Assembly: GCA_937921485.1 (NCBI GenBank) | Contig: CAKZSV010000001.1 | Span: 1 to 36,109, forward strand | DNA from: an uncultured bacterium | GTDB taxonomy: Bacteria > Spirochaetota > UBA4802 > JAGODF01 | DNA length: 36,109 bases | Direction: 5' to 3' | Shown: piece by piece, positions 24,559 through 35,100 of the stretch | Layout: each line of letters begins with the position of its first letter | How positions within the stretch are numbered: position 1 is the first letter of the stretch | The notes under the pieces: model-generated | Databases searched by the model: none | What the model saw: only the letters and a program-made list of their open reading frames with translations | Told to the model about the DNA's origin: nothing | Program-made: the position numbers and the translations under genes

Positions 24559-24572
24559 AAATTATTGAAAAA
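24551..24572. repeat. 8-bp inverted repeat TTTTTCAA/TTGAAAAA
   Basis: A perfect 8-bp inverted repeat with a six-base AT-only centre. It overlaps the -35 box of the minus-strand promoter, so it may be an operator. Confidence 0.5.
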
Positions 24573-24663
24573 TTAAAAAATTCTATGGACGTTGATTTAG
24601 CCCTGGAACTTGTTCTGATTACTGGTGGTAGTAGTACGCATTGATCGTCATTTCGAATTTCTA

Positions 24664-24692
24664 TTGACGAATTTCGTTCTAATCCGTATAAT
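24664..24692 (+). promoter_or_regulatory. near-consensus sigma70 promoter of the lipoprotein gene
   Basis: TTGACG (24664-24669), a 17-base spacer and a perfect TATAAT (24687-24692). Transcription should start near 24699, leaving a leader of about 60 bases. Confidence 0.85.
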
Positions 24693-24758
24693 ATAATATA
24701 GATGACATTATTACCGTATTAATTGTGAAGATACTATTTCCTTCTTGAGGTGAGTGCA

Positions 24759-25535
24759 ATGAAACGATTTTTATTAATTTTCGCCATGACTCTTATTTTC
24801 ACTTCCTGCAAGGCGCCGTATGAACTGGTGAGAACCGGCCCTGCGCAGCCGCCGCTTCCAAAAGATGCTGAAATAAAAGTTGTCTCGTGGAGCGAAATCG
24901 ACAAATACGAGCAGATTGCCATAGTCGATGTGGGAGAATTCACGCTTGAAAAAAGGATGAAATACGCGATGGACGCCGCACGGGCTGCAGGGGGAGAATT
25001 CATCGCCGCGAAGCTTTCAGGTGATGAAGCGAAGGACAAGCGCAGCGAGTATTTGGTGCAGAGCTTTGTGGTTTTAAAGAAAAAAGCAATTCAGGAAACC
25101 GCAGCGCCGAAAGAAACTGCAATTATACCGAAAGTATCCGAGGCAATGCCTTCCGAGGAGAAGAAGATTCCGGAAGAGAAGGAAGAGATTCCCGCAGAGG
25201 CTCCCGATTATTCTTCCCTGCCGCGGGCGAGTTTCCGCATGCTTTTAAAAGAAGCTCCTACCCTTAAAGGAGAAAAATTCAGGGGTTCCCTCTATCCCGT
25301 AAAGTATTTCAAAGTACCTCTCGAACTCAAGAAGGAAACATCGGCAGGCAAACAACTGTTGATGCTGAGCAATCAAAGCGGGAGCGCGAAGGTGCTGCTG
25401 ATTTTGCCGAGAGATAAGTATCAGGACATGCAGGATATGATTAAAGCAAAGAAACGGCTTGATTTCATCTATACGCCCGTAACGGTGTATCGTTCAAAAT
25501 ATCCCGTGCTTGAGTATGTCGATACAATAAAATAG
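24759..25535 (+). CDS. lipoprotein of unknown function
   Basis: A 258-residue exported lipoprotein. The signal peptide (MKRFLLIFAMTLIF) ends in the lipobox FTSC, with C17 as the lipid-bearing residue. Residues 30-105 form a small alpha/beta domain, residues 110-150 a proline- and glutamate-rich linker, and residues 155-258 a second domain with strand-like repeats. No catalytic motif is visible. ATG 24759 follows GAGGTGAG at normal spacing; the GTG at 24750 is less likely. The gene has its own near-consensus promoter and its own terminator, so it is a single-gene unit, probably well expressed. Sorting to the inner or outer membrane cannot be told. Confidence 0.85.
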   Translation: MKRFLLIFAMTLIFTSCKAPYELVRTGPAQPPLPKDAEIKVVSWSEIDKYEQIAIVDVGEFTLEKRMKYAMDAARAAGGEFIAAKLSGDEAKDKRSEYLVQSFVVLKKKAIQETAAPKETAIIPKVSEAMPSEEKKIPEEKEEIPAEAPDYSSLPRASFRMLLKEAPTLKGEKFRGSLYPVKYFKVPLELKKETSAGKQLLMLSNQSGSAKVLLILPRDKYQDMQDMIKAKKRLDFIYTPVTVYRSKYPVLEYVDTIK

Positions 25536-25584
25536 CACTGCCGCGTCAGATGCGCCTGGATTATTAATCGCAAAAACCTGAAAG

Positions 25585-25610
25585 AAAGAGGGAATTCTCC
25601 CTCTTTTTTT
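25585..25610 (+). terminator. Rho-independent terminator after the lipoprotein gene
   Basis: AAAGAGGGA (25585-25593), loop ATTC, then TCCCTCTTT (25598-25606) running into a tract of seven T's. It lies 50 bases after the stop codon. Confidence 0.92.
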
Positions 25611-25683
25611 ACTTTACTTATTATCAATTATGAGATATTGTTATTCGTACATCTGAAAAATTTATGTCACCAAGGAGCTTTCA

Positions 25684-28600
25684 GTGGATAAAGTCCAGGC
25701 CCCATTGAGCAGCCTCTGCCGCTTCACTCTCCGTGAAGAGCATCTGATTGCCGATAGTAGCGTGAAAAGAGAAATTGCGGAGGCGTTTTCCGAAAACAGA
25801 TGTTTTGAATTTTTCCCTTCATCTGCTTTAATTGATAGAATGAAATCCGGTGCCGCGGATGCAGACCTTTCTTCCGACATCGACGCAATTCGCAGTTCAG
25901 TCATCGATATGGCAACCGCGGGTGATGGAACCCTGAAAACCCGCTTTGCAAGCGACGTGCGCCTGATTGGAAGGCTCTCTTCCGCCATTTTAATTATACA
26001 TCGCGCAATTGCTGAATCATCAACTCCCCCGCCCGTTGACCGGCGCTTTGTGCTCATCAAGGAGCGGCATGGAGTGCCAACCCTGTATCATGTTTCCGAC
26101 CAGACAACCGTTATCGCGCATGTGGGGCAGGGGCCGTCGTGGGCTGAAATTCCCACCATCTATTTCGGGCTGAATATGTTCGATGCCATTACCCTTGAAA
26201 AAAAACGCAACGAACATTTCCTCTATGACACGTTCAAAATCATCCTCCTCATTGAGGAGCGCGCCATCCAGACCGGTTATTCCCATACCGAAATCTCTTC
26301 GCCCGAAATTTCAAAGGCGCTGAATGCGTTCGTCGATGAAATAATTCGCATCTCAACGTTGAAAGAAATTGAGATTGCGGAAATTCCTGAAATCAAGCGC
26401 GTGAGACCGTTCAGTTCACGAAACCGCGAAAGTTTCATCAAGATGCTCAATGCGCGCATTCCCGGCGATGAGCTCAACTTTCACTATGCCCGCAATCTCA
26501 AGGCGATTGAATCGCTCGAGCGGTTTGCACGTCGCTACAAAAAAGGCGGCGACAGAAAATCGCTTAAAGAAGTGGTGCGCTTGCTTGTTGCGGCGTCGGG
26601 ACACGACCTGCATGAGGTGCGCAACCGTGCGAATGTTGCGCTGGAAAGAATTTTTGCTCCCAAAGAGTACGATGCGCCGCTCGCTACTAAATTCATCAAT
26701 CTTAAAGTTGGCGACGAATACCGGTTCAGCTTCCCGCTTCAATTCCGCAAAAGCGGCTATTTCCTTCGAGTGTATCGCAATACACTGGAAACCGATAAGC
26801 AATTCATTCTCGAAAGCGAACTTTCATATTACGATATCGAACTCGCGTGGGATGAATCAACCAGGCAGTATTTTGCCGTTCACCGCTTCGATGAATACGG
26901 ACATTTTGATTTTGTTGTATTCGAGCGCAAACGCAAACATGGCGAGTGGTCCACGCTGCACGGCACCTCGGGACGCGTGAACGTCATTCCCGATGTGAGG
27001 GGCGAAATCATCCTTGAAATCTTCACCGATATTCATGGCCACACCGGAATGTACTGGCGCGACAGAACCGGACATCCCGGATTGGTGTACAACGAAAATG
27101 GCGAGGTCATCCGCCTTGGACGATTTTCAGACATCAGCGCGCATCTTGAAGATTTGAAATCGCGCTATCTCATCACCGCCATATATGTGCTTGGCATGCA
27201 GAAGCGCGGTTCCAACAGGGAAGACTGGGCGCCCGAAGCCACCTCGCCTTCGCCTTTTTCGCCGATGAGCCTTGTTGAGCCGGAGCCTTCCCTCGGCGGC
27301 GAAGCTGAGTTTAAGGAACTGGTGCAGCGCGCGCATGAGCTTGGCATTAAAATCATCGTCGATGTGGTGCCGCACTTAAACCGCACCAGCAAAGAAGTGC
27401 CCGATTCGTATGCGGTGCTCTGCTACGACCATGAAGGCAAGCTCATCAAGCGAGCGTCCACCGATGGCAGGTTCGGAAGCTGGAACGACGGTATGCTTCT
27501 CAACTACCGGATGTTTGAAGTGTGGGAATGGCTTACCAATTCCATTCTGACGCTGATTGAGCGCTTCGACATCGACGGAATCCGATTCGATTCCGCACAT
27601 GCCGTGCCCATCATGATGAAGCGCAACAATTATCTCTCAGTCTGGGGCTCTCCGCGGGACGATGAGTCGATGCTGCTGGGAACCATCATCGTCAATGACC
27701 GCGAATACGACCATTTTATCACCACGGGGTATTTCGATTGCGCCTGCCGCGACCTCATCGCCATTCCCATTCACAATTACCTCATGCAGAATATCCAGGC
27801 CAGGATGCGTGAGCGAGGGAAAAATTTCTTTATCTATCTTGCGGAATGCTACTGGGGGCATGAGCGATTCCTCGCCCGAAGCGGCATCATCCCCTACAAT
27901 TCCTCGCTTTTCAAAATCTGCGAAAACATCATGCACGGCAAGACCGACGTGCGTGAAATATACCATTTCTACGACAATTACCTTCCTGCGTCGCTGCCGG
28001 AAGGCACGGAACTTTTGGGGATACTCGGAAATCACGACGAGCGGCGCGCGCTCAATACCTTCGGACACAGGGGACTGCGCGCGGCGGTTGGTCTGACCAT
28101 CATGATGAGCAACATCATTATGGACTATGAGGGCAGTGCCGAAGGCGAGGGATGGAAGGTCTTTCTGGATAATATTTACGTGAACTGGAACAGCTTCGAG
28201 TACGCGGCGCATCGAAGCGTGGAACGCTTTTACCGCGACTGGTACGAATTTCACAGGGAAAACACCGGGGAAAGCTATCTCGTGTGGGCGAACAATACCA
28301 TGGCGGCAGCCGCGGTGCGTTTTTCGCGCACCGGTGTGTGGCTTGCCGTGTTCAATTTTGCGGAATCAAATCAGACCGTTTCAATTCAGTTCGACAATCC
28401 GAAGCTGCCTTTTAAGGATGATGATAACATCAAAGTGATTGACCTTCTCTATTCGCCAATCACGGGTCACTACAGCTATTTTACCGGCAAAGAGCTCAAA
28501 GTATCAAAAATAAATACCGTCGTTTCCTTCACCGAACGGGTGAAGCTCTTCAAGCTTGAGATGCTCGAACGCATGGAAGGGTATTATGATAAATTTCTTA

Positions 28601-30555
28601 TGGATTCCTTTTTCAGGCTTTGTTCAATTTCCAATCACGCCAATTTTCCGTCGAATTTTGCTTTCACGGAAATAGCGCGGCATTTTACCACGGACGAGTC
28701 GCTCATCAGCTTTATCCAATCCGTGCTCGTTTACCTCTTCTGGCAGGAGCATCGCTGGTTTCTCGAACTCGGGCTCAAACGGGCGCTGTTTCATCTGTTC
28801 AATTTTTCTTTCAAGGATGGAAAAGAAATTCTTGCGTTCATTGCACGGCTTGCGTCGCACGAGGATGCCGTTCTTCAGTCGCTCGGGAAATCGCTGCAAT
28901 GGCACAATGAGCGCGGGTCGCTCGTGTTTATGTCAGCCGAGGCGGAGCCGTTCTCAAAAAGCGGCGGGCTTGCCAATGTAGTCTATGAGCTTCCGCGGGA
29001 GCTTGCCGCGATGGGCGAAAACGTGTTTGTAATTACGGGATTATATCGCAATGGCGATGAAAAGTCCGTGAAGAAAATGTTCGATGCCATCGGGCAGTAC
29101 GGCGTCGCCTATACCGGGAAAAATGTCCGTTTCAAAATTCTGAATTATGATTATGAAGTGGGCGTTCATTTCGGAATTGTTGACGGCGTTGGATATTATC
29201 TGCTGGATCATTATGAATTTTTTGATGGCCTCTACTGGGGCGTCACAGGTCAGGAGAAGCTTCGGCGCCGCATTGCCTTCGCGCGCGCCTGCGCGGAAGT
29301 CATCTGTACCTTTGGACTGCGGCCGCATTTTACCTTTACCAACGATGCCTACGCCGGGCTTTTTAACGGCATCGTCCGAAGCGACCATGTGTATTATTCC
29401 AACCCGAATTTTCAGCGGACAACCTTTTTGCACATCGTCCACAATGGCGGGTGGCAGTACTTCGATTCGTACCATCGCTTTGAAAACGGCTTCGACCTCT
29501 TTTCACTTTTCAATTTGCCGCAATGGAGGGTTTCGGAATTTCTGGATCCGGTTGAAGGGAATAAGCTGAACTGCATGGCCGCCGGCATCCGCATGGCGGA
29601 CAGGACAATCACCGTAAGCCCGAGCTACGCAAAACAGATTGAGTACGCCTGCGACGGGCTGGAGAGGATTCTTTTTAATGTCATTGGCATCAGCAATGCG
29701 ATTGGAAGGGATTTCAAAGCGCGCATTGCGCAGCGATTTGAAAAATCGAATTTTCAAAAGAAATATTACCCACAGCTTCTTTCAATGCTGAACGCTGATG
29801 CAGCACTCAAAAGCAAAATTGCTTCTCGCTATCCGGAAATTCTCAAGGGCATCGATGCGGTGCGCGCAATCGCCGATCCGATGAAGCGCGGCATCGTGTC
29901 GCGCGCGCTCAATAAAATGCTCATCCAGATTGAGCGCGGTTTTGCCGTTGATCCGGACATTCTTCTTTTCAGTATGATCCACCGCATCACGGAGCAGAAG
30001 GGATTTCAGTTGGTTCTGGAAGCGTCGGAAGGGCTGTTCCAACATCTAGGGTATCAGGCCATCATCGGCGGTGCGGTATCGTCCGGAGACCGGCGCGGCG
30101 AGGAAATCGCCCACGGCCTTTATCTTCTCTCGCAGTACTATCCGAAAAACGTGTCGGTTTCGTTCGGTTTTCAGGACATCAGCATTCCGCTTTTTTCCTC
30201 GGATATTTTCTGCATGCCGTCGATGAGCGAGCCGGGAGGCATTTCCCAGCTTGAAGCGTTTGCTGCCGGATGCCTGGTGGTGGCGCGCGCGACAGGGGGA
30301 CTGCGCGATACGGTGTTTCCCATCAGGGTATCCGGCGATTCGGTGGAAGGAAACGGCTTCCTGTTTTCAGACTATTCCGCGTGGGCGTTCTACGATGCGA
30401 TGGAGCGCGCGCATGCCTTTTTCAAAGAGAACGATGAGATAACTGTGGCGCGCGCGCGGAAGAACGCGGAAAAATCCGTGTACTTCTGGGACACCCCCGC
30501 GAAAAATTACATCAGGGAAATATACCGGATTAAGGAAATTATCCGCGTGATTTAA
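25684..30555 (+). CDS. alpha-amylase (GH13) - glycogen synthase (GT5) fusion
   Basis: A 1623-residue cytoplasmic enzyme. Residues 1-330 are a mostly helical region I cannot assign. Residues 340-440 are a beta-rich module. From about 440 comes a GH13 barrel with DVVPHLN, the nucleophile D636 in GIRFDSAH, the acid E721 in LAECYWG, and NHD (783-785). A C-terminal beta domain and a helical linker follow. From 1079 comes a GT5 starch/glycogen synthase with the ADP-glucose loop SKSGGLANV (K1092), HNGGWQYF, RITEQKG and the SEPGGISQLEAFAAG motif (E1516), and the closing ATGGLRDTV. All catalytic residues of both halves are visible. GTG 25684 follows AAGGAG by six bases. One chain could trim or branch and elongate the same glucan. 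The stop overlaps that of the convergent hydrolase gene. Confidence 0.93.
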   Translation: MDKVQAPLSSLCRFTLREEHLIADSSVKREIAEAFSENRCFEFFPSSALIDRMKSGAADADLSSDIDAIRSSVIDMATAGDGTLKTRFASDVRLIGRLSSAILIIHRAIAESSTPPPVDRRFVLIKERHGVPTLYHVSDQTTVIAHVGQGPSWAEIPTIYFGLNMFDAITLEKKRNEHFLYDTFKIILLIEERAIQTGYSHTEISSPEISKALNAFVDEIIRISTLKEIEIAEIPEIKRVRPFSSRNRESFIKMLNARIPGDELNFHYARNLKAIESLERFARRYKKGGDRKSLKEVVRLLVAASGHDLHEVRNRANVALERIFAPKEYDAPLATKFINLKVGDEYRFSFPLQFRKSGYFLRVYRNTLETDKQFILESELSYYDIELAWDESTRQYFAVHRFDEYGHFDFVVFERKRKHGEWSTLHGTSGRVNVIPDVRGEIILEIFTDIHGHTGMYWRDRTGHPGLVYNENGEVIRLGRFSDISAHLEDLKSRYLITAIYVLGMQKRGSNREDWAPEATSPSPFSPMSLVEPEPSLGGEAEFKELVQRAHELGIKIIVDVVPHLNRTSKEVPDSYAVLCYDHEGKLIKRASTDGRFGSWNDGMLLNYRMFEVWEWLTNSILTLIERFDIDGIRFDSAHAVPIMMKRNNYLSVWGSPRDDESMLLGTIIVNDREYDHFITTGYFDCACRDLIAIPIHNYLMQNIQARMRERGKNFFIYLAECYWGHERFLARSGIIPYNSSLFKICENIMHGKTDVREIYHFYDNYLPASLPEGTELLGILGNHDERRALNTFGHRGLRAAVGLTIMMSNIIMDYEGSAEGEGWKVFLDNIYVNWNSFEYAAHRSVERFYRDWYEFHRENTGESYLVWANNTMAAAAVRFSRTGVWLAVFNFAESNQTVSIQFDNPKLPFKDDDNIKVIDLLYSPITGHYSYFTGKELKVSKINTVVSFTERVKLFKLEMLERMEGYYDKFLMDSFFRLCSISNHANFPSNFAFTEIARHFTTDESLISFIQSVLVYLFWQEHRWFLELGLKRALFHLFNFSFKDGKEILAFIARLASHEDAVLQSLGKSLQWHNERGSLVFMSAEAEPFSKSGGLANVVYELPRELAAMGENVFVITGLYRNGDEKSVKKMFDAIGQYGVAYTGKNVRFKILNYDYEVGVHFGIVDGVGYYLLDHYEFFDGLYWGVTGQEKLRRRIAFARACAEVICTFGLRPHFTFTNDAYAGLFNGIVRSDHVYYSNPNFQRTTFLHIVHNGGWQYFDSYHRFENGFDLFSLFNLPQWRVSEFLDPVEGNKLNCMAAGIRMADRTITVSPSYAKQIEYACDGLERILFNVIGISNAIGRDFKARIAQRFEKSNFQKKYYPQLLSMLNADAALKSKIASRYPEILKGIDAVRAIADPMKRGIVSRALNKMLIQIERGFAVDPDILLFSMIHRITEQKGFQLVLEASEGLFQHLGYQAIIGGAVSSGDRRGEEIAHGLYLLSQYYPKNVSVSFGFQDISIPLFSSDIFCMPSMSEPGGISQLEAFAAGCLVVARATGGLRDTVFPIRVSGDSVEGNGFLFSDYSAWAFYDAMERAHAFFKENDEITVARARKNAEKSVYFWDTPAKNYIREIYRIKEIIRVI

Positions 30556-31223
30556 CTGTTCGCGGCATCATTGTAAACGGAAATAAAATCATTGGTGCGG
30601 TAGATTACGCCCCCGCATACACCTTGTGAGCTGTAAAGCGACGAAAGGTGCACCTCTTCGGTGTAATCCGCCTGCGCGTCCTCAATGTGGATTGCCTCAT
30701 ATCCTCTGTCGGATGCGTCGCGCGCGGTAGTTTCCACGCACTGGCTGGTGGCAAGGCCGGTGAAGGCGATTTTTTGAATTTCTTTGTTTTTTAAAATTGA
30801 TGCGATATCGGTCGATGAAAACGGGCTGAAGGTGGTTTTATCAAACACAATGTCGCTGTCGGAGGGTGCGATTTCACTGATGATATCAGCCATCGGCTCT
30901 TTCGCAAGGGGATAGACCGATGGATATCCGCACTTTTTTCCGCGCAGCCAGCTTTCTCTAAAAAAACGGTGCAGGTCGTTACGCTCGGGATCCGTGCCGC
31001 ATAGCCGGAGGTAGATAATGGGGCTTTGGTGTTCCCGGAAAAAAGAAATTAATCGCACAATATTGGGAATGACCACCTCGTTGCAGCGCCTGTTGATGTA
31101 CGACATGCAGCCGGGCGCGAGGCTTTCGAAATAGCGGCAAAAATCGGAATGAGTATCCAGATAGTAGCGCTGCATATCGACAATCATGAGGCAGGAGTGT
31201 GCAAGAGGGGATTTATTTTTCAT
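30552..31223 (-). CDS. isochorismatase-family cysteine hydrolase
   Basis: A 223-residue isochorismatase-like hydrolase. The catalytic triad is visible: D16 in MIVDMQ, the lysine in FDKTTFSPF and the nucleophile cysteine in ATSQCVETTARDA. The family includes nicotinamidases, N-carbamoyl hydrolases and isochorismatases; the metal-binding histidines of nicotinamidase are not evident, so no substrate is given. It lies 16 bases after the mntA-like gene on the same strand and may share its transcript. Its stop overlaps that of the amylase-synthase gene in a shared TTAA. Confidence 0.9.
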   Translation of the reverse strand: MKNKSPLAHSCLMIVDMQRYYLDTHSDFCRYFESLAPGCMSYINRRCNEVVIPNIVRLISFFREHQSPIIYLRLCGTDPERNDLHRFFRESWLRGKKCGYPSVYPLAKEPMADIISEIAPSDSDIVFDKTTFSPFSSTDIASILKNKEIQKIAFTGLATSQCVETTARDASDRGYEAIHIEDAQADYTEEVHLSSLYSSQGVCGGVIYRTNDFISVYNDAANS

Positions 31224-31239
31224 GGTATTGAATTATTTA

Positions 31240-31611
31240 TTACATCGCTTTCTGTATTCGTATCATCTCATCCTCGTACATTCTGAAGGTGAGTGAAAAG
31301 AAGTCTGCAAACCGGTTTTTATCGCGACAAAAAATAAGTTTTCCTTTCAACGCTTCGTATGCAAGAAGTGGGCTGGCTGTATTCAAAACCGAAAGGTCTA
31401 TTTTTTCGAAATTAATTGCCTCCTGGCATAAACCGATCACTCGCGAAACTACCTCAAGTGAAGGGCGTTCTGAAAAATAAACCCCTACATCAATATCGGA
31501 ATGTGGTGAAATAATTTTTCCATCCAGAGCCGAGCCGAATAAGAGTGCGAAAACAACTTTTGGTTCAATCGCCAGCGCATCGCCGATATTTTGGGGATTA
31601 AAAGTCTGCAT
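31240..31611 (-). CDS. mntA: MntA-like minimal nucleotidyltransferase antitoxin
   Basis: A 123-residue minimal nucleotidyltransferase. The active-site signature FGSALDG...SDIDVGVYF is present, with eleven residues between GS and DxD instead of the usual ten; a third acidic residue is in KIDLSVL. In type VII toxin-antitoxin systems MntA adds AMP to a tyrosine of the HEPN toxin and inactivates it. ATG 31611 is chosen because it gives the family's normal length; a 172-residue extension overlaps the toxin gene and is unlikely. The start lies 14 bases inside the end of hepT, so the two are coupled. Confidence 0.85.
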   Translation of the reverse strand: MQTFNPQNIGDALAIEPKVVFALLFGSALDGKIISPHSDIDVGVYFSERPSLEVVSRVIGLCQEAINFEKIDLSVLNTASPLLAYEALKGKLIFCRDKNRFADFFSLTFRMYEDEMIRIQKAM

Positions 31612-32008
31612 GGCTTTTAACCTCTTTGATAAAATCCTCGAAATCAGATAATTTTTTTGTGAGAATCGAATAGAGTATTTCCGGTTCAACCGAATCGTAA
31701 TTATGCACAATAAAATTTCTGAATCGAACCATCGGGATGTATTTTTCGGAATTTTCAATTATACCCAGCTCGCCAATTCTTTTAATTGCGTCTGCGGATG
31801 TAGCGGGCGGAGCACCGCCAGAAAGAGCGATACACCGTGAAGCAATATCAATCATTCCCTCGATGAGAATCTGAAGCACTCTTTCGGCAATTTTCTGCTT
31901 TCCCCAGTCATGCTTAAATTCATCAAATGTTTCTGGAATATGGTTTCGAAGTTTTAGCAAATTCGATTCCATAGTCGAAAGTTTAGCTGTAATTATACCA
32001 TTTCTCAT
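31598..32008 (-). CDS. hepT: HepT-like HEPN (DUF86) toxin
   Basis: A 136-residue all-helical HEPN-domain protein. The RNase motif Rx4HxY is intact in RNFIVHNY (R97, H102, Y104); the tyrosine is the known AMPylation site in HepT proteins. It is paired with and overlaps the nucleotidyltransferase gene. ATG 32008 has only a weak binding site, and ATG 31972 is an alternative. Together they form a type VII toxin-antitoxin pair, likely mobile. Confidence 0.85.
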   Translation of the reverse strand: MRNGIITAKLSTMESNLLKLRNHIPETFDEFKHDWGKQKIAERVLQILIEGMIDIASRCIALSGGAPPATSADAIKRIGELGIIENSEKYIPMVRFRNFIVHNYDSVEPEILYSILTKKLSDFEDFIKEVKSHADF

Positions 32009-32038
32009 ATCACACAACTCAACAAAAGTGTAATAGCT

Positions 32039-32056
32039 AATAGTTGCAAATGTCAA
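32039..32056 (-). promoter_or_regulatory. candidate -35 region for hepT-mntA
   Basis: A perfect TTGACA (32056-32051) lies 43 bases before the hepT ATG. The -10 is unclear: TATTAC follows after 15 bases, and nothing better is at 17. Confidence 0.35.
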
Positions 32057-32189
32057 GCAGCATTTGAAATTCTTACTACAAATTCTCTACAAACAATTGC
32101 AAAAAACGCTTGCGTTTGCATTGCGCCTGCATCACCCTCCGCCTTAATTTCTGTAGTAATGATTCCATGAGACTGATGGTCATTTCCCT

Positions 32190-35100
32190 ATGAAAAAATT
32201 CATCGCCTTCTTTGCCGAACGTTCCCTCATCGTCAACATGATCACCATAGGGGTGCTGCTCGCCGGCATCATGTTTATCTTCACCGCGAAAAGAGAAGCC
32301 TTTCCCCGCATCGATTTCGATTATGTGGTGGCAAACACCATATATCCGGGCGCGACTCCGGAAGACGTGGAAAAGCTCATAAGCATACCTATTGAAGACC
32401 GGCTTCGCGAAGTGGACGGCATAGAAGACATCTGGTCGAACTCGATTGAATCGCGTTCAATTGTGGTGGTGAAGCTCGATCCCGACGTAAAGAATCGCGA
32501 TAAAACCATAAATGACATTAAGAATGCCATCGATCGCGTTACTGATCTCCCAACGGATGCGGAAGAGCCGGTGGTCACCGAGCTTTCAACCGCGCAGCAG
32601 CCGGTCATTTCCATTGCCCTTGTACATAAAAAAGGCATTTCAAATGATAAGGAAGAATTTGAGCTTCGCAAATATGCCAAGATGCTGAACGACCGTCTGC
32701 TCGAGCTTCAGGGGGTGGCGCGCATCGACAAGCAGGGATATCGCGAACGCGAGATGATTGTGGAGGTCAATCCCGCGCGGCTCGATGAATATCAGGTAGC
32801 CATCAACGAAATCATCTTTGCGCTTGCCAAGCAGAACGTGAGCTTTCCCGGAGGCGTGATTAAAAATCCGCAGGGGGAAATGCTCATCCGCACCATCGGC
32901 GAGGTCGATACACCTGAGGAGATCGGCAATGTGCTCATCAGGGCAAACGATGTGGGAAGCTGGGTTCGCGTGCGCGATGTTGCAATCGTGCGCGATTCCT
33001 TTGAAGAAGAGAGCGTTATCAATAAAACGATGGGAAAAAAATCCATCACGCTCACGGTGCTGAAGAAAGAATCGGCCGATATCATCACGCTGGTTGATCA
33101 CGTTTTTCGGGAAATCGAACGCTTCAAGCGGCTATTGCCTGCGGACTACGACATCGTTACCAACAACGACCTTTCGTATTTCGTACGGCGACGTCTGACG
33201 GTTCTTCAGGGAAACGCGCTCATCGGTTTCATCCTTGTGGTAGTGACGCTCGTTGTCACTCTCGGATGGCGCATTTCGCTTGTGACCGCGCTTGGCCTTC
33301 CGATTGCTTTTTCCGGCACCTTCATCTGGATGGCCTGGCAGGGAGTGACGGTAAACCTCATGTCGATGTTCGGGCTGATTGTGGTGTTGGGGATGCTGGT
33401 GGACGATGCCATTGTGGTGTCGGAAAATGTGTATCGCTATCTTGAAGAAGGCATGGGGTTGAAAGAGGCCGTCATAAACGGCACTTCTGAAGTTGCGGTG
33501 CCGGTGGCGGGCACCATCCTCACCACCATTGCTGCGTTTGCGCCGCTGATGTTTATGAGCGGCATTATGGGAAAGTTCATGTGGACGCTCCCGGCAGTTG
33601 TTTCGGTTGCACTTCTTTTCTCCTGGGCGGAATCCACGCTCATATTGCCGGCGCACATTCTGGATATCGAACGCTTCAGAAAATCGCCGATAAAAGCGAA
33701 TGAAGAATCCACTCCCATTATCAATTTTTTCAGAGATCGCTATGTCCGCTACCTGACAATCATTCTGCATAATAAGTATAAGTTCTTTGCCGCCGTGTTT
33801 GTCTTCGTCTGCCTCACCATTGGCCTGTATGTCTGGAAGATAAAATTCATCCTCTTCCCCGCCGCAGGCATTGAAGTGGTGGTCGTCAAAGCGCAATCGC
33901 CCAACGGCACGAGCGTCCAGAAAATGAGTGAAAATCTTGCCCTTGTGGAGCGAGAAATAGAGAAGCTTCCGAAAGAAGAGCTCGAAAGCTTCACTTCCCG
34001 CGCGGGAATTATGCAGGAAAACCCCAATGATCCCGACACCAAGCGCGGCTCAAAATACGGCATCATCATGGTCTATCTCACGCCGGAAGAGAAGCGCACA
34101 CGCAGGGCCGACCAGATTATGGATCATATCCGCGATAGGACGAAACATCTTACAGTCTTTGAAAATATTGAATATAAATATCAGCGGCATGGCCCGCCGG
34201 TTGGGGCACCCGTCGCGGTGACAATCAAAGGTGATAATTTTGACCTGCTGAATAAAATCGCAGCGGAATACATGGCACACTTGAAAACCATCAAAGGCAT
34301 CAAGGACATAAAGACCAATTTTGAAGAAGGGAAGGATGAAATCCGCGTTGCCATCAATCAGCGGATGGCCGCGATGGCGGGCGTCACCGTGCTCGATATT
34401 GCGACCACCATTCGTTCGTATTTCGAAGGTGCGGTTGCCACAAGCATACGAAAGACCGATGAGGAGATTGATGTCCGCGTGATGTTTCCTCCCGATCTTC
34501 GCACGCGCGCGGACGATCTTCAGAAAGTGAAAATTGCCAATAAGATGGGGCGGCTGGTTCCTTTTTCAATGGTGACTACGCAATCGAAGGCAAAAGGCAT
34601 TTCAATCATCAACCGCTATAACTGGAGACGTACCGTGAAAGTCACCGCCGATATTGATGAACACGCAAAAAACGTGACCTCCGTTGCGGTGAACCGCGAA
34701 CTCATGCGTAAGTTCAGCGATATTGAAGAACGCTATCCGGGATATTCGGTGAGCTATGAGGGAGAATTTAAAGACACGCAGGAGTCGGTCATCAACCTCG
34801 GGCGCTCATTCATCCTTGCAGTGCTGGTCATCTACATCATTCTTGTGGCGCTGTTGCGTTCATTGCTGCATCCGCTTGTCATCATGGGCGTGATTCCGCT
34901 TACCATCGTGGGCGTCATCTGGACATTTTTCTTTCATGGCCTGCCGATTTCATTTCTGGCGCTCATGGGGCTTGTGGGTCTTGTGGGCGTGGTGGTAAAC
35001 GATTCAATCGTCATGGTGGATTTTATCCGCAATGCGCGAAGCCGCGGCTGCAATAGCTTTGAGGCGACTATCGAAGCTGCGCGCACCAGGCTTCGCCCCA

